A stretch of 64,000 nucleotides of DNA. It comes from G963665405 sp963665405 (GTDB lineage Bacteria; Chloroflexota; Dehalococcoidia; Lucifugimonadales; G963665405). Below the pieces are notes generated by a model. It saw nothing but the letters and a program-made list of their open reading frames with translations, searched no databases and had not been told where the DNA came from. The DNA lies in contig CAXXUH010000003.1 of NCBI GenBank assembly GCA_963665405.2, forward strand, positions 496,001-560,000. Reading direction: 5' to 3'. The stretch's first letter is position 1; each line of letters begins with the position of its first letter. Made by a program: the position numbers and the translations under genes. This document shows positions 1-8,703 of this stretch, piece by piece.

Positions 1-227
1 GGGTTATGGCGAGCACGCGAACCTAAGCTACTTCGCCCAGTCGTTCAACTCACCGCTCGATCCACACCGTCAGTTGCTCGGCCCCCACTCCGTCGCCTAT
101 TGGACGCCGATGTCGTCCAGCATCAGCAGATCGCATGAGTCGAACGAACGGGGCAGGGGGAGCTTGCGCGGGGCGGGTGGCCGGCGAATCACGCCGGTTG
201 GGGCCCAGCACACATCCGCTCCCACCC

Positions 228-330
228 AGTCACCCCCTTGGGGGTTCTGTGGTTCTAAGGGGGCCAAGGTCCCCTTTGCGGGGTTTGGGGTGTCCCCAAC
301 CTCGGGCGGGCGGGTGGGCCAGACGCGATC
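228..330 (-). repeat. Dispersed intergenic repeat, family B, copy 1 (inverted)
   Basis: This GC-rich stretch reads, on the minus strand, like the middle of the repeats at 11136-11390 and 37190-37500. Shared blocks include a GGGCGGGTGGGC-like run, a GGGGTTTGGGGTGTCCCCAA-like run and the short inverted repeat around CCCCTTTGCGGGG. Pairing of the copies was done by eye. Confidence 0.55.
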
Positions 331-459
331 CGGCTATCTCGCCGTCTATGAACTCCAGGGCTCTTTGTAGAAAATTGAGGAGGGCGCAGAGAGTGGAGCC
401 CCCTTACCTGGTTCCCAACGATTGACGCCCCAGAACACCTGTGCTGCCATGTAACTAGA

Positions 460-486
460 GGACCGACCAAGCGGTGGGTCCTTTTT
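460..486 (+). terminator. Rho-independent terminator
   Basis: GGACC (460-464) pairs with GGTCC (477-481), and ACC pairs with GGT inside after one mismatch. Five T residues follow at 482-486. No gene is visible directly upstream, so the transcript it ends is unknown; a small RNA or a gene left of the window are possible. Confidence 0.6.
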
Positions 487-791
487 CGTGTTCAAGGGGC
501 GCGGTACACAATGAGACAGAATGGTACAGTAAAAGGTGTCGTACGCGGCCGTTTAGCCGCTCCTCTCCGTGTCGACGCCCCATCGCACTGTCTCACCGCA
601 GCTTCGGAGGCGGCCCCATTTCATCCTCGAGCCTGTACCGAACCCGTCTCAAGATCCCCACATCGTGTCTCGGGGTAGCCGATATTGTGGCCCAGGTCGC
701 TCATGTAGGCGCGCGCGGCGTGCGCCTGCTTCGTTCTGTGGCCGGCTCGATCGGTGGCGGCTGAGCCCGCGCGCGGAACGCCCCGTTGCTC

Positions 792-797
792 TATAAT
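792..797 (+). promoter_or_regulatory. Possible -10 box for the flavin oxidoreductase gene
   Basis: A TATAAT hexamer stands in an otherwise GC-rich leader 77 bases before the start codon at 874. No clear -35 hexamer lies 16-18 bases upstream, so the assignment is weak. A good ribosome binding site (AAAGGAG) precedes the start codon. Confidence 0.3.
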
Positions 798-873
798 GCT
801 TCCTCGGCGGCCGGGCCCAACGATCTGAGTCCTGCCGGCGGAGCGCCAACCTCGTCACAAAAGGAGAACCCAT

Positions 874-1965
874 ATGGACCTCGGACTTTTCCTCATGCCC
901 CTGCACCGCCCCGAGAGGCCCCACGCCGAGACCTACCAGGAGGACCTGGAGCTGATCGAGTACACCGACGGCCTCGGATACGCGGAGACCTGGGTGGGGG
1001 AGCACTACACCCTGCCCTGGGAGAACATGCCGTCGCCTGAGCTCTTCATCGCCAGGTGCCTGGGCGTCACCAAGCAGATGAAGTTCGGACTGGGGGTGTC
1101 CCTGCTGCACTACCACAATCCGATCCACGTGGCGCACCGCGTCGCCATGCTCGACCACATGGCCAAAGGACGGCTCTACTTCGGAATCGGCTCGGCGGGC
1201 GCGCATACGGACACCGAGATGTTCGGCGTCGATGTCGAAAAGGGAAGCCTCCGCGACAGGATGGAGGAGTCCATCGACATCATCCTGAAGATATGGGAAG
1301 GGGAGCCCTTCCACCACAAGGGGAAGCTCTACGACACGGTCCTGCCCGACCCCGACCCCGAAGCGCGTCTCGGCTTTCACATGCGTCCCTATCAGGACCC
1401 CCACCCGCCGGTCGCGGTCGCCGGCAGCAGCCCCTACTCGGGGACCCTGGCGATGGTCGGAGAGCGGGGTTGGCTGCCCCTGAGCAACTGCTTCCTGCAC
1501 GAGTCGCACCTGCCCAGCCACTGGGAGGTGGTCCTGAAGGGCGCCCAGAAGGCGAACAGGCAGCCCTCCAGGGCCGACTGGCGCATCGCTCGAGAGATAT
1601 ACGTCGCCGAGGACGGTGACCAGGCCAGGGAAGACGTGCTGAACGGGCCGTTCGCCCAGTTCTGGGTCGACTACTGGATAGCGCTGCTGACCAAGAACAG
1701 TCCCACGGGACTCGCCCCCCTCAAGCACCACCCGGACGTGCCCGACGAGGCGGTGACCCCCGAATACATGCTCGAGCATCTGTGGATAGTCGGCACACCG
1801 GAGGAGTGCGCCAATAGACTGCGGAAGCTTCACGAGGACGTTGGGGGGTTCGGGACTGCGCTGCTGCTTTGCCACGACTGGGAGGGCGACAGGAGCAAGT
1901 GGTTCCGGTCGCTGGAGCTGATGGCCAAGGAGGTCCAGCCCAGGCTGGCGGACCTCAAGGTCTGA
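874..1965 (+). CDS. LLM-class (luciferase-like) flavin-dependent oxidoreductase
   Basis: The 363-residue product belongs to the bacterial luciferase-like monooxygenase family, TIM-barrel enzymes that use reduced FMN or F420 to oxidise organic substrates. The N-terminal strand MDLGLFLMP, the segment WVGEHY near residue 50 and the GRLYFGIGSAGAHTDTEMFG stretch (about 108-127) are typical, and the length is normal. The start is fixed by AAAGGAG seven bases upstream. It stands alone and converges on the phosphotriesterase gene. SAR202 genomes are known to carry many such genes, proposed to attack recalcitrant organic matter. The substrate cannot be read from the sequence. Confidence 0.9.
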   Translation: MDLGLFLMPLHRPERPHAETYQEDLELIEYTDGLGYAETWVGEHYTLPWENMPSPELFIARCLGVTKQMKFGLGVSLLHYHNPIHVAHRVAMLDHMAKGRLYFGIGSAGAHTDTEMFGVDVEKGSLRDRMEESIDIILKIWEGEPFHHKGKLYDTVLPDPDPEARLGFHMRPYQDPHPPVAVAGSSPYSGTLAMVGERGWLPLSNCFLHESHLPSHWEVVLKGAQKANRQPSRADWRIAREIYVAEDGDQAREDVLNGPFAQFWVDYWIALLTKNSPTGLAPLKHHPDVPDEAVTPEYMLEHLWIVGTPEECANRLRKLHEDVGGFGTALLLCHDWEGDRSKWFRSLELMAKEVQPRLADLKV

Positions 1966-1975
1966 GCTGGCCCGG

Positions 1976-3037
1976 CTACCGGAACGTCAGCGCGCGCCTG
2001 GGGTTGTCGATCAGCATCGCGTTGATCTGATCCTCGGCGAACCCCCGCCTTCGCATGCGCGGAACCATGCTGTCGAGGATGTGGGCGATGCCCTTGCCGC
2101 CAAAGCGCGTGTGCTGGTACTTGAAGTTGACGTCGTGCGACAGCAGGATCTGACCCAGGTGCCCGTCAGCCACCAGGAACTCGAGCGCGTCCACGACCTG
2201 GACGTCGCTGACCGCAAAGTCGGTCTCGTTTCTGTACCTGATAGACGTGTCCTCGTAGGCGCCGAAGTGGTCGTACTCGAGGAAGCACCCGGTCTCGGCC
2301 AGCTCTTTCAGGGCCTTCCTGTCTCTCACGACCGGCCCAAGGTGGTCCAGGACGATCCGATTGGCTTCGGCTCCGGCGTTGACCAGTAGCTCAACTATCT
2401 CGAGCGGGGCCCAGTCGTTCATACCCGGGTGGATCGAGATCGGCGCCCCGGTCTCGGCCTGAGCCTGCGCGGAGGCCTGGAGGACCTTCCGCTCGTTGTC
2501 GCTGAGCGGGAAGAAGTTTCCCACCTCCCCGATCATCCCGGCGCGCACGCCGGTCTCGCCCACGCCCACCGTGATGTCTCGCACTATCTCGGCCGTTATG
2601 GCCTCCTCGGTCTTGTCGTCCATGTCGGACGGGTGCGAGGCCGGGACGTAGTAGCTGCCGCCCATGACGATGTTCAGCCCGGTGGCGCGGGATATGCGCG
2701 CGAGCGCGAGGGGGTCCCGGCCTATCCCGAGGCTGGTGACGTCGACGATCGAGTGGCCCCCCGCGTACTTGAACAGAGACGCCTCGTGGATCGCGGCATC
2801 GACATCCCAAAGCTGGACGGTGTCCAGGTTGTAGTACCACCGCTGGGGGAGGGCGCCCAGGATGTCCATCGTGACCGGCTTGTGGATGTAGGCCCGCTCG
2901 CTGGCCTCGGAGGGCTCCTCGAAGTAGCAGCCCACGTCGATCACCAGATGCTCGTGCATCAGAGTAATCCCGAGCGCGTCGGGGTGGATGGGCCCGAGGA
3001 CCGTCTGCGCCTTTCCAGACAGCGCCGGCAGACCCAT
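1976..3037 (-). CDS. Phosphotriesterase-family metal-dependent hydrolase
   Basis: The 353-residue protein has the binuclear-metal TIM-barrel hydrolase signature of the phosphotriesterase family (PF02126): MHEHLVID near residue 28 (HxH), a Glu in MIGEVGN at the bridging position where many members have a carbamylated Lys, SIHPG, LDHLG and the catalytic Asp in LLSHDV. Glu at the bridge is seen in the E. coli Php type. Lactone or ester hydrolysis is more likely than true phosphotriesterase activity, but the substrate is unknown. Its start overlaps the stop of the upstream VOC gene by one base (TGATG), so the two are probably translationally coupled. A decayed relative of its C-terminus sits at 48591-48728. 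Confidence 0.87.
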   Translation of the reverse strand: MGLPALSGKAQTVLGPIHPDALGITLMHEHLVIDVGCYFEEPSEASERAYIHKPVTMDILGALPQRWYYNLDTVQLWDVDAAIHEASLFKYAGGHSIVDVTSLGIGRDPLALARISRATGLNIVMGGSYYVPASHPSDMDDKTEEAITAEIVRDITVGVGETGVRAGMIGEVGNFFPLSDNERKVLQASAQAQAETGAPISIHPGMNDWAPLEIVELLVNAGAEANRIVLDHLGPVVRDRKALKELAETGCFLEYDHFGAYEDTSIRYRNETDFAVSDVQVVDALEFLVADGHLGQILLSHDVNFKYQHTRFGGKGIAHILDSMVPRMRRRGFAEDQINAMLIDNPRRALTFR

Positions 3038-3468
3038 CAGAGGCGGCCGTTCGTGCCCACCCAGCCGTTCTGGGAGATCTCGATGATCACCCCGTCGGGG
3101 CCGCTGTACTTCAGCTCCATGTTGCGGCCGCCGTGGCCCTTTCCCATCCCGCCCTGCAGCCGCTCGTTGATCTCGGTCCGCGGCGGGGAGTCGGCTTCCT
3201 GGAGCCTGGCGTGGGTCGTGCCCGGGTCGTCGACCTGAAAACCTATGTGATGGATTCCGCTGAAGCCCGCCCCGAACTCCTCTCCGGCTACAACGTCGTT
3301 CTTGAACTTCAAGATGGCGAAGTTTATGTGTCCGTCGGTGAGGTAGTACCCCTCGGTGTTCTCGGTGTCGATCTTACCCACTTCCTTGAGGCCGAAGACC
3401 TTGGCGTAGAAGCCGGCAGTGGCCTCGGGGTCCTGCGACGATATCGCTATGTGCTTGATCGTTGCCAT
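3037..3468 (-). CDS. VOC (glyoxalase/dioxygenase fold) family protein
   Basis: The 143-residue protein has two beta-alpha-beta-beta-beta modules. It begins MATIKHIAISSQDPEATAGFYAKVFG, carries the mid-protein GIHHIGFQVDD, and ends with a GPDGVIIEISQ strand, as in glyoxalase I and extradiol dioxygenases. Likely metal ligands are His near residue 6, His near 74 and Glu near 130. It is the first gene of a two-gene operon with the phosphotriesterase, which suggests both act on the same compound. Lyase, isomerase or dioxygenase chemistry are all possible. An A/T-rich leader at 3500-3600 separates it from the divergent NIPSNAP gene. Confidence 0.82.
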   Translation of the reverse strand: MATIKHIAISSQDPEATAGFYAKVFGLKEVGKIDTENTEGYYLTDGHINFAILKFKNDVVAGEEFGAGFSGIHHIGFQVDDPGTTHARLQEADSPPRTEINERLQGGMGKGHGGRNMELKYSGPDGVIIEISQNGWVGTNGRL

Positions 3469-3515
3469 TAGACTCCTTGCGTCCGTTCGACGCCCACCTC
3501 GTCCCTCCCGTGTAG

Positions 3516-3545
3516 TTGATTTACCATACCTGTTATGTATACGAT
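3516..3545 (+). promoter_or_regulatory. Possible promoter in the divergent VOC/NIPSNAP leader
   Basis: TTGATT (3516-3521) is followed 16 bases later by TATACG (3538-3543) in an unusually A/T-rich patch between divergent genes. The match to sigma-70 boxes is only fair, and either strand could be served. Confidence 0.3.
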
Positions 3546-3701
3546 AGGCGGTAGGTTGTCAAGGAACGCAGATTCAAACTGAGACACTACCGTAGTTTCG
3601 ACTCGGTTGTGACCTCACAAACCTTCCCGACGGCATCGCCGCCGGCTTGACACGCCGGTGGCACCGAATGAGAATTGGCTCGAATCCAGAAGGAGGACCA
3701 G

Positions 3702-4028
3702 ATGATCTACGAGTACCGCGTCTACGAGGCTGCCCCGGGAAAGATGCCCGAGCTGCACGCGAGATTCCGGGACCACACGCTCAGGATATTCGAGCGCCAC
3801 GGGATCAAGAACATCGGCTACTGGACGGCCAGCGTCGGGGACTACAACGACCGGCTCATCTACATCCTGGGCTTCGAGGATGCGGGACACCGCGACCGGG
3901 CCTTCGCCGCGTTCGCACAGGACCCGGAGTGGCTGAAGGTAAAGGCCGCATCGGAGGTCAACGGCCCGCTCTTCACGAGGCTGAGCAACTCCCTCCTGAG
4001 CCCGACCGACTACTCGCCGTTGCAATAG
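3702..4028 (+). CDS. NIPSNAP family protein
   Basis: The start at 3702 is chosen because AAGGAGG lies just before it; the longer frame from 3675 would place this ribosome binding site inside the gene. The 108-residue product begins MIYEYRVYEAAPGKMPELH and contains the GYWTASVGDYNDRLIYILGF core, typical of the NIPSNAP dimeric alpha-beta barrel family. Members are small proteins of uncertain function, in bacteria often beside catabolic oxidoreductases. It is divergent from the VOC/phosphotriesterase pair and may share its regulatory region. Confidence 0.82.
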   Translation: MIYEYRVYEAAPGKMPELHARFRDHTLRIFERHGIKNIGYWTASVGDYNDRLIYILGFEDAGHRDRAFAAFAQDPEWLKVKAASEVNGPLFTRLSNSLLSPTDYSPLQ

Positions 4029-4134
4029 GTCTCATAGTCACTTCGGGAGGAGACTGAGAACGTAAGCGGCCGAACAGTGCGGATGCGTACGGCAGTTCTA
4101 GCAGGGTGCTGAAGAACCCTTCGACCATCCCCCC

Positions 4135-4228
4135 GGCCCCCTTCCTGGCCGGGAAGGGGGGGTAGCTGATATCTGAGGGGAATCCTCAGACTTCTTGCAA
4201 AGGGGCTTCGCCCCTCTGCACCCCTCAT
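4135..4228 (-). repeat. REP-like intergenic repeat, family A, copy 1
   Basis: Read on the minus strand, this has the family plan: a hairpin around AGGGGCGAAGCCCCT, a short link, then a second hairpin whose plus-strand form is CTGAGGGGAATCCTCAG (4172-4188), then a run of C and G. It fills the gap between the ends of the NIPSNAP and hemA genes. Other copies are near 7612, 13512, 36072, 37500, 47612 and 59168. Confidence 0.7.
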
Positions 4229-4289
4229 GTTTCATCACCCCGATGACCGCGTCCGCAGAAACCAGAGTTGCCGGGACCAGGCCGGTGTC

Positions 4290-5549
4290 CTACGACTCCT
4301 CGTCGTTGGACAGCCCGAAGAGGTCGCGTACCGCCTGGAGACGCCCCCTGGCAGCCTTACCCTTCAGCGCCCGCGTGGGGTCGTGGAGCAGCTTGCGCAC
4401 GATGGATCGGGTCAGAGCTTCGACCACCTCGCGTTGCTCGGGTGAGAGGTCTCCCATACGGCGCAGGGCGCGATCCAACTCTCGGCTCCGGATTTCTTCG
4501 CCGCGCCCCTGCAATGCCTTGACGATCGACACCGCCTCGCGCGAGCCCCACCACTCGGAGAATCGGGATACCTCGTGCTCGACGATCTTCTCCGCCTCTA
4601 CGGCCGCCTCGGCGCGCTTTGCGACGTTCTCCTCCGCTACCGTCGACAGGTCCTCGATGTTGAACAGGGTCACGCCGTCGAGGGATCCTCCATCGGGATC
4701 GACGTTGCGAGGCACCCCCAGGTCGAAGACGAACAGTGGCCGGTCGACGCGCTCCTGGGCCACCGATGCCAGCAGCTCGCTGGAGATGACGTAGCCGGGC
4801 GCCTCCGTCGCGGTGACCACGATGTCCGCCTCGCGGACGATCGAGGAGATGTCGTCGAACCCTACGGCCCGTCCCTGGAGAGGCCGCGCCACCTCCTCGC
4901 CACGCTCTAAGGTTCGGTTGGCGACCACGATCTCGGAGACGCCGGACATGTGCAGCGCGCGGGCCACGAGCTTGCCGGCCTCGCCGGCTCCGACGAGCAG
5001 CACCCGGGCCCCCTGGAGGGTGCCCAGGACCCGCTGGGCGAGTCGGACCGCGGCGAAGCTTACCGAGAGCGCGTTCCGCCCGAGGTCGGTCTCCTCCCGC
5101 ACGCGCCGGCCGGTTCTGATCGCGCCGTGGAACACTCTGGACAATGGGACCTGGACGGCCTTCGCATCGGCCGCCAGCGTCAGCGCCGACCGCACCTGGC
5201 CCAGGATCTGCGACTCCCCGAGGATCATCGAGTCCAGGCCGCTGGTCACCCGAAACAGATGACGCACCGCGTCGAGGTCGGTGCGCTGGTAGGTGTGGGC
5301 GGCGAGCTCCTCGACGTCCAGATCGTGGAAGTCTGCCAGGAACAGCCGAATCTCGTCCGCGGTCGTGTCAGCCTGCTCGCAGATCGTGTAGATCTCGGTC
5401 CGGTTGCAGGTGGAGAGGACGACCGCCTGGCCCACCCGGTCTCTGAGGATGCCGATCGCCTCCGGAAGGCCGCTCCTGGTGAAGGCTGTCCGTTCCAGCA
5501 GGTCGAGTGGACTGGTCTTGTGGTTGAGCCCGGCAACGAGGACTTGCAC
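4290..5549 (-). CDS. hemA: Glutamyl-tRNA reductase
   Basis: HemA reduces glutamyl-tRNA(Glu) to glutamate-1-semialdehyde with NADPH, the first step of C5 tetrapyrrole synthesis in the cytosol. The 419-residue protein has the catalytic-Cys motif LSTCNRTEIY (Cys about 48), the GLDSMILGESQILGQV block, the Rossmann motif LVGAGEAGKL near residue 186, and the C-terminal helical dimerisation domain. The start is GTG at 5549, 17 bases after the rpmB stop, so rpmB and hemA are probably co-transcribed. No other tetrapyrrole gene is in the window. Confidence 0.95.
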   Translation of the reverse strand: MQVLVAGLNHKTSPLDLLERTAFTRSGLPEAIGILRDRVGQAVVLSTCNRTEIYTICEQADTTADEIRLFLADFHDLDVEELAAHTYQRTDLDAVRHLFRVTSGLDSMILGESQILGQVRSALTLAADAKAVQVPLSRVFHGAIRTGRRVREETDLGRNALSVSFAAVRLAQRVLGTLQGARVLLVGAGEAGKLVARALHMSGVSEIVVANRTLERGEEVARPLQGRAVGFDDISSIVREADIVVTATEAPGYVISSELLASVAQERVDRPLFVFDLGVPRNVDPDGGSLDGVTLFNIEDLSTVAEENVAKRAEAAVEAEKIVEHEVSRFSEWWGSREAVSIVKALQGRGEEIRSRELDRALRRMGDLSPEQREVVEALTRSIVRKLLHDPTRALKGKAARGRLQAVRDLFGLSNDEES

Positions 5550-5566
5550 CGATTACTCTTCGGACG

Positions 5567-5758
5567 TCAGGACTTGGTCCCAACCTTGTAGAGGGACCGC
5601 AGGCACCGGGTGCAGATTTGGACCCGTGTGGGCGTGCCGTTGACGTCGATCGTGGCCTTCTGGACGTTTGGGAGCCAGCGGGTCTTCGTCCGCCGCTTCG
5701 AGTGGCTGACGTTGTTACCCGCCTGCGGCGACTTCTGGCACATATCGCATCTGGCCAT
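5567..5758 (-). CDS. rpmB: 50S ribosomal protein L28
   Basis: This 63-residue basic protein of the large ribosomal subunit begins MARCDMCQKSPQAGNNVSHS and continues with RRTKTRWLPNVQ, the L28 signature. CDMC (Cys4, Cys7) and CTRC (Cys49, Cys52) form a zinc ribbon, so it is the zinc-binding form. The start is ATG at 5758 with a GGAG-type site upstream. The same frame stays open far upstream across the opposite strand of the DAK gene, but that extension is not real. The gene is divergent from fakA, as rpmB is from yloU-yloV in Bacillus. Confidence 0.93.
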   Translation of the reverse strand: MARCDMCQKSPQAGNNVSHSKRRTKTRWLPNVQKATIDVNGTPTRVQICTRCLRSLYKVGTKS

Positions 5759-5941
5759 CGTTTGCCTTTGACTCCGTCCCGGCGTTCCAGTAGAATCGAC
5801 GCCGACGAGGCGCGGCCAGCGCGGCCCGTATCGTCGCGGTGGAGCGCTCCGGTGGCCGCCCCGGCAGCGGCTCGAATTCCCGGGGCCAGCCGTACGTGAA
5901 TTGTTTAACAAAGGTAACATATCGAACCGGAGCGGGCAACG

Positions 5942-7603
5942 TTGATCGCGCCTCCGTCCGACCGGAACGGAGTTAGGACTCACCTGAACGGGCGGGACTT
6001 GCTCGCGATGTTCAGCTGCGCCACGCGCCTGCTCGAGCGGAACGTCGAGTCCATCAACGCGCTCAACGTGTTTCCGGTCCCGGACGGCGATACGGGGACC
6101 AACATGTTCCTCACCATGCGGGCCGTCGTCGAGGCCGCGGAGGCGGCGAACAGCGGCGGGTCCGGCGAGGTGGTGGTGGCCATGGCGAGGGGCGCGCTCA
6201 TGGGCGCGAGGGGCAACAGCGGCGTGATCCTCTCCCAGTTCTTCGCCGGAGCCGCCGCCCGTCTGAAGGACACCCAAAGCATAGATGCCAGGGACCTCGC
6301 GGGTGCTCTCCGCGCCGCTCGGGACCACTCGTACAGGGCAGTAGGCGAGCCGGTCGAGGGCACGCTGCTGACGGTCATAACGCGCGTTGCGGAGACGGCC
6401 GATGAGTGCGCCGCCCGCGGGGGGACGGTCCGCGAGGTAGTGGAGGCCGTGTCCGCCGCCGCCAGGACGGCTGTCGCCGAGACCCCGGCCATGCTGCCGG
6501 TGCTGCGGCAAGCCGGCGTGGTCGACGCGGGAGGCCATGGACTCGCCGTGATCCTGGAGGGGGCCCGCCGGGCGCTGTCCGGCGAGATGTCCGTGATCAC
6601 CGAGATCCGGCCGCCGGACCCGGTGGGCGTCGACCACCCGGCCGGGTCCGTATCCGTCCAGTTCCTCGACGCCTCCGAGCACGAGCGCTACGGATACTGC
6701 ACTCAGTTCGTGGTCGAGGGGGAGTCCCTCGACGCCGATGACATCCGGGAGCGGGTCGTCGCGCTCGGGCGCTCCGTAGCGGTCGTCGGCGACGACACCG
6801 CGGTCAGGGTGCACGTTCACGCGGAGGACCCCGGACCCCTGGTCACGCTCGGTGCGTCGCTCGGCGTGATCTCCAACGTGAAGATCGACAACATGGACCG
6901 GCAGCACCGGGAGTTCCTGGCCGCTCGCCGGGCCAGTGCGGACCCCGGATCGGCGGCCGTCGTGGCGGTAGCCTGGGGGTCGGGCCTCGAGGAGCTGTTC
7001 GCCGGGCTGGGAGCCGCCGTGGTCCTCAGGGGGGGCGACACGATGAACCCGAGCGTTCAGGAGATCGTGGCGGCGGTCGATGACGCACCGGCCGACAACG
7101 TGATACTGTTGCCCAACAATCGCAACATCGTGCCCGCCGCCGAACAGGCGAGGGGCCTGACCAGGAAGCGGCTCGAGGTCGTGCCCACGACGACCATACC
7201 CGAGGGAGTCTCCGCGATCCTGGCGTACAACGTCGACCGCGACGTGGAGGCGAATCTGTCCGCTATGAAGGATGCCCGCTCGTCGGTCAGGACCGGTGAG
7301 ATCACAAACGCGTCCCGGTCGGCCGACCTCGACGGCGTGAAGGTCGCGGAGGGACAGACGATCGGCCTCCTCGACAACAGGATCGTAGCAGCCGGAGACG
7401 ATCCGACGCCCGTGTTGGCCTCGCTCCTCGCCGCTGCGGGGCCATCCGAGGGGGACGTGGTCACTCTGTACTGGGGTGGGCGGCTGACCGAAGAAGACGC
7501 CCGGGCCGCCTTGAGCCACGTCACGGAGCAGATGAGCGGCGTCGACGTAGAGCTCGTCCACGGCGGGCAGCCCCACTACGACTACATCGTCTCCATCGAG
7601 TAA
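5942..7603 (+). CDS. fakA: DAK2-domain fatty acid kinase subunit, FakA-like
   Basis: FakA is the ATP-binding subunit of the fatty acid kinase that phosphorylates fatty acids held by FakB, feeding acyl-phosphate to phospholipid synthesis. The 553-residue protein has the DhaL/DAK2 nucleotide and magnesium motif NVFPVPDGDTGTNM (about 42-55), the ARGALMGARGNSGVILSQ stretch near residue 90, then the middle and C-terminal domains of the YloV type, with a late LDNRIVAAGDD segment. TTG at 5942 is chosen as start because GGAG lies nine bases before it and the length then matches the family. A FakB/DegV gene follows, supporting the role. Confidence 0.88.
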   Translation: MIAPPSDRNGVRTHLNGRDLLAMFSCATRLLERNVESINALNVFPVPDGDTGTNMFLTMRAVVEAAEAANSGGSGEVVVAMARGALMGARGNSGVILSQFFAGAAARLKDTQSIDARDLAGALRAARDHSYRAVGEPVEGTLLTVITRVAETADECAARGGTVREVVEAVSAAARTAVAETPAMLPVLRQAGVVDAGGHGLAVILEGARRALSGEMSVITEIRPPDPVGVDHPAGSVSVQFLDASEHERYGYCTQFVVEGESLDADDIRERVVALGRSVAVVGDDTAVRVHVHAEDPGPLVTLGASLGVISNVKIDNMDRQHREFLAARRASADPGSAAVVAVAWGSGLEELFAGLGAAVVLRGGDTMNPSVQEIVAAVDDAPADNVILLPNNRNIVPAAEQARGLTRKRLEVVPTTTIPEGVSAILAYNVDRDVEANLSAMKDARSSVRTGEITNASRSADLDGVKVAEGQTIGLLDNRIVAAGDDPTPVLASLLAAAGPSEGDVVTLYWGGRLTEEDARAALSHVTEQMSGVDVELVHGGQPHYDYIVSIE

Positions 7604-7611
7604 TCTCCGGA

Positions 7612-7715
7612 CGAGGCGGGGGTTCCAGAGGGAGGCCCGAGCCCCTATGCCGGTCCTTCCGCGGAAGGATGAGGGTGACCCTCAGCGGAAACTCCCCTCT
7701 TTGCTGAAGAGGAGA
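7612..7715 (+). repeat. REP-like intergenic repeat, family A, copy 2
   Basis: It lies between fakA and the degV gene. It carries CCTTCCGCGGAAGG (a perfect palindrome) followed by ATGAGGGTGACCCTCAG, then A/G-rich sequence. The copy at 36072-36170 shares the run TCCTTCCGCGGAAGGATGAG exactly. Confidence 0.72.
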
Positions 7716-7765
7716 GGCCTCCAAGCGGAGGAATGGAATAGCGGACTGAGTCCGCAGGGGGAGCA

Positions 7766-8614
7766 ATGACAGTCAGGATCGTCACAGACAGCGTCACCGA
7801 TCTCCCGCAGAGCTTCATCGACAATCTCGGCGTGAGCGTGGTCCCCCTCACCGTTCGGTTCGGACACGAGGAGCTCCGAGACGGGATCGACCTCACGAGA
7901 GACGAGTTTTACGAGCGGCTGGTCGCCGCGAAGGAGCTCCCGACGACGTCGGCGCCCTCGATAGGCCAGTTCGTCGAGGCGTTCGAGAAGGCGGGAGACG
8001 GCGCCGACGGTATCGTCTGCATCGTGGTGTCGTCCAAGGTGAGCGCCACCCACAACTCGGCGGTCCAGGCCGCTGCTCAGGTCCAGGTAGACTGTCCGAT
8101 CGAGGTCGTCGACACCCTCCAGGCGTCGATGGGCATTGGGATGGTCGTTCTGGCGGCGGGCAGAGCGGCAGCCCAGGGGGCCTCGGTGGAGGAGGTCGTG
8201 AAGGTCGCGCGCAGCGCGGTGGAACGCTGCCAGTGCTTCGCCACGCTCGACACGCTGGAGTACCTTCACAGGGGAGGCCGCATCGGGATGGCGCAGGCGT
8301 TCCTCGGCTCCGTCCTGAAGGTCAAGCCTATGATCATATTGACCGGCGGCGAGGTCCACCCCCTGGACCGGCCCCGAACTCGCGCCCGGGCCGTCGCCAG
8401 GTTGATGCAAGTCGCCAGGGACTTCTCGCCCGTCGACGAGCTGGCCGTGATCCACAGCACCACTCCGGACGAGGCCGCGACCATTGCTCGCGAGCTGGGG
8501 AGCCTTCTGCCAGACGGCAGGGAGCCGATCATGGCCAGGTTCGGGCCGGTGCTGGGTGTTTATGTCGGGCCGGCGGCGCTCGGAGTAGGCCTTCTCCAGT
8601 CGGAGGATCGATAA
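7766..8614 (+). CDS. fakB: DegV family fatty-acid-binding protein, FakB-like
   Basis: DegV/FakB proteins bind one fatty acid and present it to FakA for phosphorylation. The 282-residue protein begins MTVRIVTDSVTDLPQ, the classic DegV start, has the PTTSAPSIGQF motif near residue 60 that lines the acyl-phosphate pocket, and the LDTLEYLHRGGRIG block near residue 165. Length is standard. AGGGGGAG precedes the ATG. The order fakA, fakB, recG suggests an operon interrupted only by the repeat at 7612-7715. The specific fatty acid cannot be deduced. Confidence 0.87.
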   Translation: MTVRIVTDSVTDLPQSFIDNLGVSVVPLTVRFGHEELRDGIDLTRDEFYERLVAAKELPTTSAPSIGQFVEAFEKAGDGADGIVCIVVSSKVSATHNSAVQAAAQVQVDCPIEVVDTLQASMGIGMVVLAAGRAAAQGASVEEVVKVARSAVERCQCFATLDTLEYLHRGGRIGMAQAFLGSVLKVKPMIILTGGEVHPLDRPRTRARAVARLMQVARDFSPVDELAVIHSTTPDEAATIARELGSLLPDGREPIMARFGPVLGVYVGPAALGVGLLQSEDR

Positions 8615-8703
8615 TAGCCGCCGGATGACTATGAACAGGGTGCGGAGTACGATAGAGCGTCGGTCCCAGTTAGTATCCTACGCCACCCCCGGCTCTCAGT
8701 GAC

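Larger units (their letters stand above)
1..873. other. Left-edge non-coding stretch
   Basis: No convincing gene lies here. An open frame entering from the left edge runs to 370, but it crosses an intergenic repeat (about 228-330) and matches no family I recognise. It is probably non-coding beyond about base 150, although a gene tail at the extreme left cannot be excluded. The stretch holds the repeat, a good terminator hairpin at 460-486, and a TATAAT hexamer at 792-797 upstream of the flavin oxidoreductase gene. What RNA the terminator ends is unknown. Confidence 0.5.

Noticed and set aside
74..425. Two overlapping plus-strand frames of about 96-98 codons at the left edge
   Set aside because: They run through a dispersed intergenic repeat and show no protein-like features.
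649..1875. 408-codon minus-strand frame opposite the flavin oxidoreductase gene
   Set aside because: Shadow frame of high-GC coding DNA; composition is Gly/Val/Arg/His-rich with no domain.
5759..7576. Upstream extension of the rpmB frame (669 codons in total) on the minus strand
   Set aside because: It is antisense to the clear FakA gene, has no family similarity, and the L28 start codon with its own ribosome site lies at 5758.
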